A stretch of 64,000 bases of DNA from Arachis hypogaea (lineage: Eukaryota > Streptophyta > Magnoliopsida > Fabales > Fabaceae). Below, in pieces: positions 1 through 8,832 of this stretch (positions are counted from its first letter, which is position 1; each line of letters starts with the position of its first letter). Where the stretch lies: the NCBI RefSeq assembly GCF_003086295.3, contig NC_092040.1:60429559-60493558 (forward strand), read 5' to 3'. The translations under genes and the position numbers were made by a program. Under the pieces are notes generated by a model that was not told the origin of the DNA, ran no database searches, and saw nothing but the letters and a program-made list of their open reading frames with translations.

Positions 1-801
1 CAAAACTTCTATGAAGGACTCACTCTTAAAGCTCAAGAAGCTCTTGATCATTCTGCCGGAGGCTCATTACAACTCATGAAGACCACAGAGGAAGCTCAAA
101 ACCTCATTGATATGGTGGCCAACAACCAATATTTCTTTGCTCATCAAAGACAACGCCAACCATCACAGAGAAGAGGAGTAATGGAGTTGGAAGGAGTTGA
201 TTCAATTTTAGCTCAAAACAAGATGATGCAGCAGCAGATTCAACAACAGTTTGAGCAAATGGCCAAAAGAATTGATGGCTTGCAAGTGGCAGCAGTGAGC
301 ACCACAAGCCAACCACCAACCACTTGGGTGCAAAGTGAAGAAACTCAAGAAGAGCAACAACAAGAGCAAGTCCAATACATGCACAACCAAAATCCTGGAA
401 CAAATGAAGTCTTTGGGGATACTTACAATCCATCTTGGAAGAACCATCCCAACCTCAGATGGGGAGACAACCATAATCAAAACCAACAACCATGGCAAAG
501 AAACACAGGCCAAAACAATTGGAAAAACACAAACAATAACCCCCAGCCAAACACTAACCAAAATTCATACAGAAAACCACAAAACAACTACCCAAATTCT
601 AACCAATACCCACCCAATAACCACCCAACTAACCAAAACACTTATCTTCATCCATCAACACCCCAAAATCAACCCATCTCACAAGACTTACAAAGAATCA
701 CCAATCTAGAGCTGCTCATGGAGAAACTGATGAAGAACCAAGAATTGACAACCAAGAATCAAGAAGCCTCCATGAAGAACCTAGAGAGGCAGATTGGATA
801 A
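1..801 (+). CDS. gag: Gag polyprotein, C-terminal half (element A), ended by a nonsense codon
   Basis: The frame is open from base 1, so the true start is upstream; the ATG at 76 is internal. The protein has the gag landmarks AGGSLQLMKTTEEAQNLIDM, SILAQNKMM and NPSWKNHPNLRW, followed by a tail rich in Asn and Gln (roughly residues 130-210 of the visible part). I see no CCHC zinc knuckle. Gag would form the cytoplasmic particle that packages element RNA. The frame stops at TAA 799-801 where related copies continue through a Gln codon (QVGQLSKK region). The following protease ORF is in the same frame, so one C-to-T change splits an otherwise open gag-protease reading frame. Confidence 0.85.
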   Translation, partial: QNFYEGLTLKAQEALDHSAGGSLQLMKTTEEAQNLIDMVANNQYFFAHQRQRQPSQRRGVMELEGVDSILAQNKMMQQQIQQQFEQMAKRIDGLQVAAVSTTSQPPTTWVQSEETQEEQQQEQVQYMHNQNPGTNEVFGDTYNPSWKNHPNLRWGDNHNQNQQPWQRNTGQNNWKNTNNNPQPNTNQNSYRKPQNNYPNSNQYPPNNHPTNQNTYLHPSTPQNQPISQDLQRITNLELLMEKLMKNQELTTKNQEASMKNLERQIG

Positions 802-885
802 ATCTCTAAGAAGATTTCTGTTGATAAACCATCAAGTTCACTACCTAGTGATACCATTCCCAACCCAAAGGAAGAATGCAAGGTC

Positions 886-2202
886 GTGCAACTAAGAAGT
901 GGAAAAGTGTTAGTGGATGGCAACCAAGGAGCAACAAAGAAGCTTATGGAGAATGACACTGAGCCAACAAAGAATGATGAAGCCATCAACAAAGACATGA
1001 TAAGCAAGAAGGCTCCAGAAAAACTCACAGAGGAAGACAACAAACCACAGAATTTGAAGAAAGGAAAGAAGATCTTGGAGGAACCAATTCCAAAACAACA
1101 TCAAGTGGTGAAGAGCTCAACACCACCACTACCTTATCCACAGAGATTTCACAAGGAAACAAAGGATCAGCACTTCCACAAATTTCTTGAGACTTTTAAG
1201 AAGTTGGAGATCAACATACCTTCAGCTGAAGCTTTGGAGCAAATGCCTTTATATGCCAAGTTTCTAAAGGAACTCATCAACAAGAAAAGAGATTGGAATG
1301 AGAAGGAAACGGTGATGCTCAGTGAAGAATGCAGTGCACTCATTAAAAAGGGACTCCCTCCCAAGCTTGAAGACCCTGGAGGTTTCTTCTTACCATGCAC
1401 TATTGGAAACCTGTTCATTAACAAGGGGATGTGCGATCTAGGAGCAAGCATAAATCTAATCCCATATTCTCTAGTGAAAAAGCTTGGCATAGAGGAGGTG
1501 AAACCAACACAGATGTCCTTGGAATTGGTGGACCAATCAATAGTATATCCTAAAGGACTGATTGAGAACCTTTTAGTTAAGGTTGACAAGTTTATCTACC
1601 CAGCAGATTTTGTGATCCTGGATTCTTCAGAACATGGAAATGACTCCATAATACTTGGTCGACCATTTTTGGCCACTGCTAGAGCCATTGTGGACATAGA
1701 GCAAGGAGAATTAACCCTCAGGATGCATGAGGAGAGCATCATCTTGAAAGTCTTTCCAGAAGTACAAAGGGATGAAGAAACAAGCAAAATGAGTGATGAT
1801 CTTTTTCCAAAGCAATCAACTGACAAGGAAGTAGAGCAGAAAAACAAACAGATGCAAGAAGAAAAAGGGATTCAAAAGGAACCAACAGAAGCAGGGGTGA
1901 TAAGTAAGAAGGGAGGTATCACAACTCAAGTACTTGTCAAGAAAGAAAGATCAACAAGAAAGAAAAAGATGAAGAGCAAGAAAAAGGCTCACAAAGGTTG
2001 GAAGAACAAGAAAATCCCAACTGAAGGATTTTCTAAAGGTGATAAGGTGCAACTAATATATCAACAGCATGGAGCAGAAGATTATTACACTGTCAACCAA
2101 ATTCTTTCTCTTGAGCATATGGAAATTGAGCATCAAAGCACACAGAGAAAGCTGACAGTGAGAGGTGACAAGTTGAGACATCACCAACATCAACCACCCT
2201 AA
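886..2202 (+). CDS. Retropepsin-like protease with basic, integrase-like tail (element A)
   Basis: This continues the gag frame after the nonsense codon at 799-801; the true frame resumes at 802 and ATG 886 is only the next Met. Residues about 165-285 form an aspartic protease: CTIGNLFINKGMCDLGASIN holds the catalytic Asp in a DLGA context, followed by the flap region and the late motif IILGRPFLATARAIVDI. It would cleave gag inside particles. The last third is Lys/Glu-rich, then GFSKGDKVQLIY and LTVRGDKLR. These resemble the very C-terminus of an Athila integrase, as if RT, RNase H and the integrase core had been deleted between protease and tail. The integrase reading is inference. The frame is otherwise intact, which suggests a fairly young copy. 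Confidence 0.8.
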   Translation: MQLRSGKVLVDGNQGATKKLMENDTEPTKNDEAINKDMISKKAPEKLTEEDNKPQNLKKGKKILEEPIPKQHQVVKSSTPPLPYPQRFHKETKDQHFHKFLETFKKLEINIPSAEALEQMPLYAKFLKELINKKRDWNEKETVMLSEECSALIKKGLPPKLEDPGGFFLPCTIGNLFINKGMCDLGASINLIPYSLVKKLGIEEVKPTQMSLELVDQSIVYPKGLIENLLVKVDKFIYPADFVILDSSEHGNDSIILGRPFLATARAIVDIEQGELTLRMHEESIILKVFPEVQRDEETSKMSDDLFPKQSTDKEVEQKNKQMQEEKGIQKEPTEAGVISKKGGITTQVLVKKERSTRKKKMKSKKKAHKGWKNKKIPTEGFSKGDKVQLIYQQHGAEDYYTVNQILSLEHMEIEHQSTQRKLTVRGDKLRHHQHQPP

Positions 2203-2243
2203 AGGGAGGTCAATGTCAAGCTAATGACAATAAAATAGCGCTT

Positions 2244-2261
2244 CATGGGAGGCAACCCATG
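2244..2261 (+). other. Conserved post-ORF hairpin, AGGCAA loop (element A copy)
   Basis: CATGGG and CCCATG flank the loop AGGCAA. It lies about 40 bases after the stop, inside a longer conserved stretch (GTCAAGCTAATGACA..AGCGCTT) that recurs downstream of the gag-protease ORF in elements C, E and F. The stem differs between copies while the loop is constant. Confidence 0.65.
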
Positions 2262-3855
2262 GTTTAAGATTTCTTTCTTCTCTTTTATTTAATAAGCTAT
2301 GATTCCTTTGAATATGATTTTGAATTTTCATGCCTGGTAAATGCATATATCATTTTGAAGCACATGGCAAACTTCTAAGTTTGGTGTACCTTAAGGCACA
2401 CCCAAGTTCATTGTTCAAAGAAGAGGATTGTCTTTTAGAGCATATGCATAAGTCTTCTGATAAAGCATGTGACCAAACACTAAGTTTGGTGTCTGCATGT
2501 GCAACAATGTTCAGAGGATCATTTTCCAATCATGGACTCAAACCCATACAGATAAGGGATCATACATCAATTTTTTAAAATGCATCAATTGTGAGAACGG
2601 TTTGCAGTGTTAAGCCACCTCCTCAATAAAAGATAAGTTTGGTGTCCCTACACCAAAAATCAATCCTGGAGCCACACTCAGTTTATACACACTAACCATA
2701 TAATTAAGGGCTTGAGAAGCAAGCAACTTTGAGGATTATGCAGGACATGAGTCAACAATTGAAGACACTATGCATTTTAACTCAAAGAGAACACAACAGA
2801 AGGAAGAATCAAAGGGCTGCAACTTCAAAGGTTGTATCTGAACTTAATCCTTGCTGCTGTGTATTGTTTCGAACATGGGAACCATTGTTTGTCTTGCTAA
2901 AGTGTCTATCTAGTTGCAAGTGAGATTGTTTGCTGAAAATGATAAGTCTGCACAATGCTTGTATCCATCACTTAGCTTGAAAATTGTTTTGTTTCCCATA
3001 TGCTTAAATAAAAGAGTTTGATTTGAATTGAAAAGTGAAATATCCAATGTTGCATAAGTATGAATGGAAGTTGGTGGTGGTATATGTGTTTGATTAAATG
3101 CATGACTCATGAAATAAGTGTTGCATAATATCATTCTCATTCAATTGTGAGTTAGCTTGCTGTTATAAAAACTCCTATCAAGAATGAAACAACCCTTGGT
3201 AACAAAAACAGAAAGAAAAGGAAGAAAGAAAAAGCCAAAGTGGCAAGAAAAACAAAGAATAAAGGTTGGACACCAATGACTTGAACCTTAGGACATATGC
3301 CTGTGGTGTTCTTGTACTGAGATCTGCTTGGATGAGTAAATTCTAAGGGGTATTTTGAAACCCGGTCACTTAGATCAACTGATTTGGGATGGCCAATTGA
3401 AAATCCACAATAAAGAGCAACTTAGATACAGAACATTTAGTTATCCAAAGAGATGCTGGGCATCAATGATCCTAGGAAGAATTAATGAGCCAAGTGTCTG
3501 TGGTGGAGAGATGTTGAGCAAAAAGAAAAGAAAATAAAGCCAAAGGCTATGCTGCAGCATTTGACACCCAACCTATAAAAGAATAATAAGCTTGTTAAGC
3601 TTTGTAAGCCAAGAAAAGTTAGCAAGGGAGTGAGTAAAAAGTGAGTCTTATAACAGCAAGTTTAGCAAACCTTTGATGCAAAATGTATATCATGTAACAA
3701 GAACAATAACTTGAGTTGTCATTGTCTGCATAAATGCCCCATAGATCAAATTCTGCTATCTGCATAATAAGGATAAATATCCTTTTCTTATTCATTTCAT
3801 TTACTCTTAGTTTTGAGGCTTGCTTGGGGACAAGCAAGATTTAAGTTTGGTGTTG
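2262..3855 (+). other. Element A 3' non-coding region
   Basis: I see no convincing gene here; the short ORFs have no recognisable motif. The word TAAGTTTGGTGT occurs at 2376, 2481, 2634 and 3842, the last one directly beside the 3' LTR where the polypurine tract should be. The purine-rich stretch CTTGGGGACAAGCAAGATT at about 3820-3840 is the likely primer region for plus-strand synthesis. Confidence 0.6.
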
Positions 3856-4199
3856 TGATGACAAGTCATCATATACCCATTTTTCAAGCTAATTTCACTT
3901 GTTTTGTTAGCATTTATGCACTTTCTTGCATCCTAAGTAAGTGATTTGGAGTGAAAATGCATAACTTCTTTAAATCAAGCAACCACCATGAAATTAATGA
4001 TAATCCATGAGGTTTAAGCTAATTTTAATTGAACTTTAATTGATTTATAAGCCTCTTGAATTTAGTGATACTTGGAGTGGTTGTTTTGGTTTATTATAGG
4101 TGAAGAAAAGAAAAGAAAAGGAAAAGCGTGGCCTAAGAAGTGTGACCTAAGGAAAGGAAAGCGTGGCCAAAGCCATATGAAGCGTGCCGCATGCTAAGG

Positions 4200-4965
4200 G
4201 GGAGGCAACATTGCCCTCCACAAGGGCAGACTGCCCTCTAGGAGGGCAACATAAGAAAACCAAGAAGAGAAGGCAACTCTGCCCTGCCCACTACAAGGGC
4301 AGAGCACAAAATGTGCCTTGAGACCAAGAGGAAGAGAACATTGCCCTGCCCTTGTGGAGGGCAGAATCGGGCTCTCCAAGGAAGAAATTCAAGAGAAAAA
4401 TGTCACCCATGCATGCTACAAGGATCGAACAAGGAACCATGAGGAAGCCAAGAACTAAGGTTGATTGCCGTGCCAAGAAGCCAAGGAAATTAATTGAATT
4501 TGTGCCCAAGCCGTGTTTCGAACACGGGGCGTGGAAGAGGGAACTCTGCCCTGCCCTTGGCGCGGGCAGGGCAGCATTTGGATTGGTGCAAGATCCTGGC
4601 GCATCATGCACGATTCTGGCGCACCAACTCTCATCCCTGGCAGCATCTGGCGCATCAAAATTCGTCCCTGGCAGCATCTGGCAGCACCAAAATTTCCTGC
4701 CCTGCCCTCCGCGAGGGCAGGGCAGCATCCTGGCGCACCACGCACGAATCTGGCGCACCAATCTTCGACCCTGGCAGCACCAACGCGCACACTCCTCGAT
4801 CTGGCAGCACCACAATTTTCTGCCCTGCCCTTGGCGCGGGCAGGGCAGCGTTTTGCATTCCTGGCAGCACCAAGCCGCACCAACACGCACCCAAGCCGCA
4901 CCAAACTTCTGCACCATGCACCAATTTTCTGCCCTGCCCTCCACAAGGGCAGGGCAGCCTCCTGG
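4200..4965 (+). repeat. GC-rich palindrome array in the element A LTR
   Basis: At least six hairpins built from CTGCCCTGCCC and GGGCAGGGCAG arms lie here, for example about 4547-4575, 4698-4726, 4820-4848 and 4930-4957. The loops alternate between TTGGCGC and TCCGCGA or TCCACAA types. The spacers contain direct repeats of CTGGCAGCA and CTGGCGCA. The array creates several long overlapping ORFs on both strands, which I regard as by-products of base composition. Confidence 0.75.
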
Positions 4966-5071
4966 GAGTGAATTTTCATGGGCCGAAAATTCAAATTAAA
5001 ACCCCATTTTAATTCATTTCTTCACCAAATCAAAAGTCCATCCAAATCCCAAAATCCAAGAATAGAAAGTG

Positions 5072-5079
5072 TATAAATA
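5072..5079 (+). promoter_or_regulatory. TATA box of the element A LTR
   Basis: TATAAATA inside GTGTATAAATAGAAG, placed after the GC-rich array and before the pyrimidine-rich segment, as expected for a U3 promoter. Not tested. Confidence 0.55.
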
Positions 5080-5988
5080 GAAGCTAGTTTGAGGTAATTA
5101 GGACCTTTTACCTTCTTTTGAATTTTTACCTTTTGACTTACTTTTGGCTTAGTCTTTGAATTTGCACTTTCTTTGAGCTTTCTTGAGAGACTTGTCCGAG
5201 CACCAAGAGGATCAAGGGAGAATTGACTGATCTCCTTCCTCATTCTTACTTGGGCAACTCTACTCTCCTGTTTTTGAGTTTTGGGTGTGTGAAATTGAGG
5301 AAATTCTGTCTCAATTCCCAATCAAACTCTTTTCAATTTGTTTTCTGCATAATTGAATCTGATTTCTGTTCTTCTAATGCTTTCTCTTTTAATTCTTGTC
5401 AATTGCTTTGTTAACTTGGATCTAGGAAGGCAATTAGAGATCTAGGCTCTGCTACCTAGTCTCTTGAGATCTGAGACCCAATTTTACTTTTGGTTCTTCT
5501 GTGAACCTCTGCTACATTTTATTTCCTTTCTGTTTGAATGCTTATTTGCTTCTGATTCAATTTCTGCTCAATCAATTGCTGCAATTTACTTCTTCTTTGT
5601 TTAGATCCTGCAATCCCATTCCTCAATTCCCTTTTACTTTCTAGCAATTTAACTTTCTTGCCATTTAAGTTCCTGCAGTTTATGTTTCTTGCACTTTAAG
5701 TTTCAGTCATTTACTTTCTTGTTCTTTAAGTTTCTGCAAATTTACTTTCCTGTTCTTTAATTTACTGCACTTTTCCCTTCCCCCTTTACATTTACTGTCA
5801 TTTACTTCCTGTTAAACACAAATCACTCAACCAATACTTGATTCGCTTGACTAAATCACCCACTAAACTAAAATTGCTCAATCCTTCAATCCCTGTGGGA
5901 TCGACCTCACTCATGTGAGTTATTATTACTTGATGCGACCCGGTACACTTGCCGGTGAGTTTTGTGTTGGATCGTTTTCCACACATCA

Positions 5989-6574
5989 CCTCGTTTATTT
6001 ATGATTTTGCGATGGAGTTTTCCTTTTGATCTTCCTTTTGGAGAAAGTTTGAATCTTTCTGTTTTTATCGTGCTCGACTTGTTGCATGCTATGGTTTTTT
6101 CTCTTTTTTGGTGCGAATCTTTTGTTTGCTTGAATCTTTTTCTTTTGCATGTTGCCGCCGTTTCTGTTTGTGCCTTGGCTGATGATTTTTTCTTGATTTT
6201 GAAAAGTTTGTGCCTTTGCTATTTTTCCATTGGCCTTTTTTGGTGTTCTGATAAACTGTAGCAGTAGTGTTGGTAAACTGTAGGAACAATGCTTTTCCTG
6301 ATAAACTATAGAAGGGTGGATTTTTTGCGTTTTTTGCTTCCTTTGCTTTCTTTTCTAGACTTTATTCTGATGAGTGCCGAGATGTAGACTGTAGAAATGA
6401 TTTTGAGGACCCTTCTTGTTTACTGCCTCCAAGGGATGCTCCAAGACTTCTTCTCTTGAGTCTTGGGGTTTTTCCCTTTTTGGTTTATCCGTCCGTTGAG
6501 ATGTTTTGACCCATGTCCGAGATATTTTTAAGTAATCCACTCTTCTTTTCTTTTTGTAGGATTTAGTTGGCCTC
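5989..6574 (+). other. Upstream region of the Tat1 accessory gene
   Basis: T-rich DNA without a gene, lying between element A's LTR and the accessory ORF. The equivalent stretch of Tat2 (about 31940-33020, opposite orientation) joins the accessory gene to the LTR, so this is the LTR-proximal 3' non-coding region of Tat1 and the probable promoter side of the accessory gene. Confidence 0.5.
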
Positions 6575-8482
6575 ATGTCTTCCCGAAATAACGTTGTAGA
6601 GATGCCTTCTCAGGTTCCTGCGGGTATGGCTGATTGGGTGGACTCCATGATTCTCCTGTGTGTCTCGCTGGCTGATTCTGAGTTTTGTGCTCAACTTAGG
6701 CAGTTTCATAGTGTCTGTAGCAATTATGGTGATGAGAAGAACTATGAACTTGTCCCTCCTTCTTCTGACGAGAGAGTCTATTTTTCAACTCGGGTTGTTG
6801 ATGGTCGCCCTTTCTTTTATGCTTATGACTTTTTCTTTGGTCAGTTGGGTATCACCCTTCCTTTTACTCAATTTGAAATCGATCTGTTATGGTCTTGTAG
6901 TGTTGCCCCTTCTCAACTTCACCCCAACTCCTGGGATTTTATAAAAATTTTCCAATTGTTGTGCAATGGCTTTAGTATTCCTGCTTCCCAATCTCTCTTC
7001 TTCTACTTGTTTGTCTTGACTAAGCCTGGAGTGGTGAAAAAGAAAGCAGCTTGGGTCTCCTTTCGTTCCACCCAGGGAAAGAAGGTTTTTTCCATGTTTG
7101 ATGAGTCATTCCGTGATTTTAAAAACTACTTTTTCAAGGTCCGAGCTGTTAAAGGAACTCGGCCCTTTTTTCTAGACAAAAATGATGAGCTTGCCTTTCC
7201 CCTGGAATGGCAAAAGGATGTGAGGGTCTCCAGGTATTCTTGGGACATGTTGGACGAGGCTGAGCAAGCCTTTGTGACTGTTTTGGAAGAACGCTGGCGT
7301 CAACCTCCCCATCTTGATACAAAAAAATTTCTAACCAATCCTTCTCTTCTTCAATCTGAACTGGGTATCTTGTGTTTTCTTTGCTGTTTGTTTATGTTAC
7401 TTGTAGCTGTATTTCCGACTTGTTCGATTTGTAGCTTGACTTCTGTTTTATTTGCAGAGGCAATGAAGAATAATGAATCTATGAAAGCTTTTAAGAGGGC
7501 GCAGAAGGCGACTGCTGCCAGGAATATTGCCGCCAAGGCGGCTGGGGAGGGGTCCTCCCAAGTGCGCGAGAAGCCATCAGTGCCGAGTTCCCCCATGGGG
7601 AAGAAAGTGATTCCGACACCTCAGGTCTGCTTGGTGGATCCTCACCCTACTTTTGTCGTTCCATCTGCTGCCCCTCCAAGTAAGAAGCAAAAGACGGTTG
7701 AGCCCTTCGACCTTAATGCCCCTGACTTCAATGCCATCGAGTTCATAGATCAACAAATTGGGCCCTATGGTACCCTCTCGATGGACGATGTGTCCATCCT
7801 CCATCATTTGGAATTTATGGCCCGGAATCACGTGCAGATGGCGTTTATGGCGGCCGCTATACACCGGACTGCTCAAAGTCTCCCTCTTCATGCCACCAAG
7901 GCATTTATGGAGGAGGCAAAGCAAGAGTTTGACCGGATGAAGGGGCTGAAGGAGGAGCTCAAATTAAAGGTGACCAAGTTAGAGAAGGATTTAGAAAATG
8001 AGAAGGCGAGTTCCCTTTCGCTGGCGGCTTCTTTGAGGTTGGCCGAGGACACAGCCCTGATGCATAAGGAGAGTTATGTCACGACTTATCGGGAGGTGAT
8101 GCGCCTAAGGGAGGAGTTGAACAATGCCCGGGAGGATTATTCTGAGCTCCAAGGTCATCTCGTGGGCAGTGTGACTGCTGCTTACGAGAACTTGAAGGAG
8201 CAAGTTCGGGTCATTGCTCCCGAGGCCGATCTCACCCCTTTTAGTCTGGACAATGTTGTCAGGGATGGCAAGATTGTCCCTGATGACGATGGTGATGATG
8301 ATGCTGATCCTCCTCCTGTGTCCTCTGCCAAAGTGTCGACCTCTTCTGTTCCTCCGGTTGTACCTGATTCGGATTGCCAAGTTCTGAACCGGGAGGACGA
8401 AACTATAGATGCCGTGTCTATTCAAACTCGTCCTCCTTCTCCTTGTCCTGATGATGCCAAGAAGGCTCCTGATGCTTGCTGA
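6575..8482 (+). CDS. Antisense accessory protein of Tat1 (putative gypsy-type transposon domain)
   Basis: A 635-residue frame lies opposite to gag-pol. The N-terminal 260 residues contain SQLHPNSWDFIKIFQLLCNG and the flanking pattern seen in plant proteins annotated as putative gypsy-type transposon or Transposase_28; the family is known, its function is not. The C-terminal half is low-complexity, then a Lys/Glu coiled coil (about residues 445-520) and an acidic tail. A 93-bp GT-AG intron (7365-7457) sits in frame, so the ORF reads through it. Removing it deletes the hydrophobic segment ILCFLCCLFMLLVAVF, which is therefore probably not protein. A degraded homologue lies at 30085-31939. The start was chosen at MSSRNN because the homologue starts at MSSCKN. 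Confidence 0.72.
   Translation: MSSRNNVVEMPSQVPAGMADWVDSMILLCVSLADSEFCAQLRQFHSVCSNYGDEKNYELVPPSSDERVYFSTRVVDGRPFFYAYDFFFGQLGITLPFTQFEIDLLWSCSVAPSQLHPNSWDFIKIFQLLCNGFSIPASQSLFFYLFVLTKPGVVKKKAAWVSFRSTQGKKVFSMFDESFRDFKNYFFKVRAVKGTRPFFLDKNDELAFPLEWQKDVRVSRYSWDMLDEAEQAFVTVLEERWRQPPHLDTKKFLTNPSLLQSELGILCFLCCLFMLLVAVFPTCSICSLTSVLFAEAMKNNESMKAFKRAQKATAARNIAAKAAGEGSSQVREKPSVPSSPMGKKVIPTPQVCLVDPHPTFVVPSAAPPSKKQKTVEPFDLNAPDFNAIEFIDQQIGPYGTLSMDDVSILHHLEFMARNHVQMAFMAAAIHRTAQSLPLHATKAFMEEAKQEFDRMKGLKEELKLKVTKLEKDLENEKASSLSLAASLRLAEDTALMHKESYVTTYREVMRLREELNNAREDYSELQGHLVGSVTAAYENLKEQVRVIAPEADLTPFSLDNVVRDGKIVPDDDGDDDADPPPVSSAKVSTSSVPPVVPDSDCQVLNREDETIDAVSIQTRPPSPCPDDAKKAPDAC
7365..7457 (+). other. Probable intron in the Tat1 accessory gene
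   Basis: Begins GTATCTTG and ends TTTATTTGCAG before AGGCAATG. It is T-rich, encodes a hydrophobic run unlike the surrounding protein, and its splice sites align with those of the Tat2 homologue (31047-31150). The length is a multiple of three with no stop, so retention does not break the frame in this copy. Confidence 0.65.
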
Positions 8483-8832
8483 TCTCTTTCTAAATATTTA
8501 TGTAGTTGGCCCAGCTTGTGGGCTTTTTAAAACTTTGTTTGTTTTGCTGACGGTTTCTAGTTGCTTTGTTTTAGCAACTTTATTTCGAAAAACAAAAAGT
8601 AGCTCGTTATCTTTAGCAGGTGTTGATGGCCGCTGTTCCGGGTCCTTATAACTTTCTTTGAGTAATAGAGGTATCTTTTCAGTTTTCTACTGATGTTTGA
8701 AATCTTGCATCTCGACCTCCTCGGATTGCTTTGTTTTATTTTTTGTGGCTTGAATCCTTTGAGGTTGTGACTTCATGGGTCCAACTTGTTTCTTGGTGGT
8801 TCTTTTGCGCTGGTCCCCTTTCAGTTATTTCT

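Larger units (their letters stand above)
1..5988 (+). mobile_element. Element A: Athila-like, apparently non-autonomous Ty3/gypsy element, 5' end outside the window
   Basis: In order: gag C-terminal half, aspartic protease, a short integrase-like tail, a non-coding 3' region and a 3' LTR. No reverse transcriptase, RNase H or integrase core lies between protease and LTR, so the element looks non-autonomous. The LTR begins TGATGACAAG and ends ACACATCA, giving the inverted tips TGATG/CATCA. The DNA right of 5988 belongs to Tat1, so A was probably inserted into Tat1's 3' region. The matching left flank that would prove this is outside the window. Membership of the Athila branch is inferred from the DLG-type protease and the hairpin after the ORF. 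Confidence 0.82.
3856..5988 (+). repeat. 3' LTR of element A, about 2.13 kb
   Basis: It starts TGATGACAAG immediately after TTTAAGTTTGGTGTTG and ends TTTTCCACACATCA, so the ends form TGATG/CATCA. It contains a GC-rich palindrome array (4200-4965), a TATAAATA box at 5072, and pyrimidine-rich downstream DNA with loose repeats of TTTAAGTTTCTGC (5640-5770). The last 100 bases (GGGATCGACC, GCGACCCGGTACACTTG) resemble the LTR ends of elements B to F. The internal side is clear; the outer boundary is set by the tip repeat and by the change to Tat1 sequence. Confidence 0.8.

Noticed and set aside
4291..5012. Several overlapping long ORFs on both strands
   Set aside because: They coincide with the GC-rich palindromes of the A LTR; proteins are repetitive (ALPLARAGQ-like) and open in four or more frames, as expected from stop-poor GC-rich repeats.
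7365..7457. Transmembrane segment in the accessory protein
   Set aside because: The hydrophobic run is exactly the GT-AG segment and is T-rich like plant introns.
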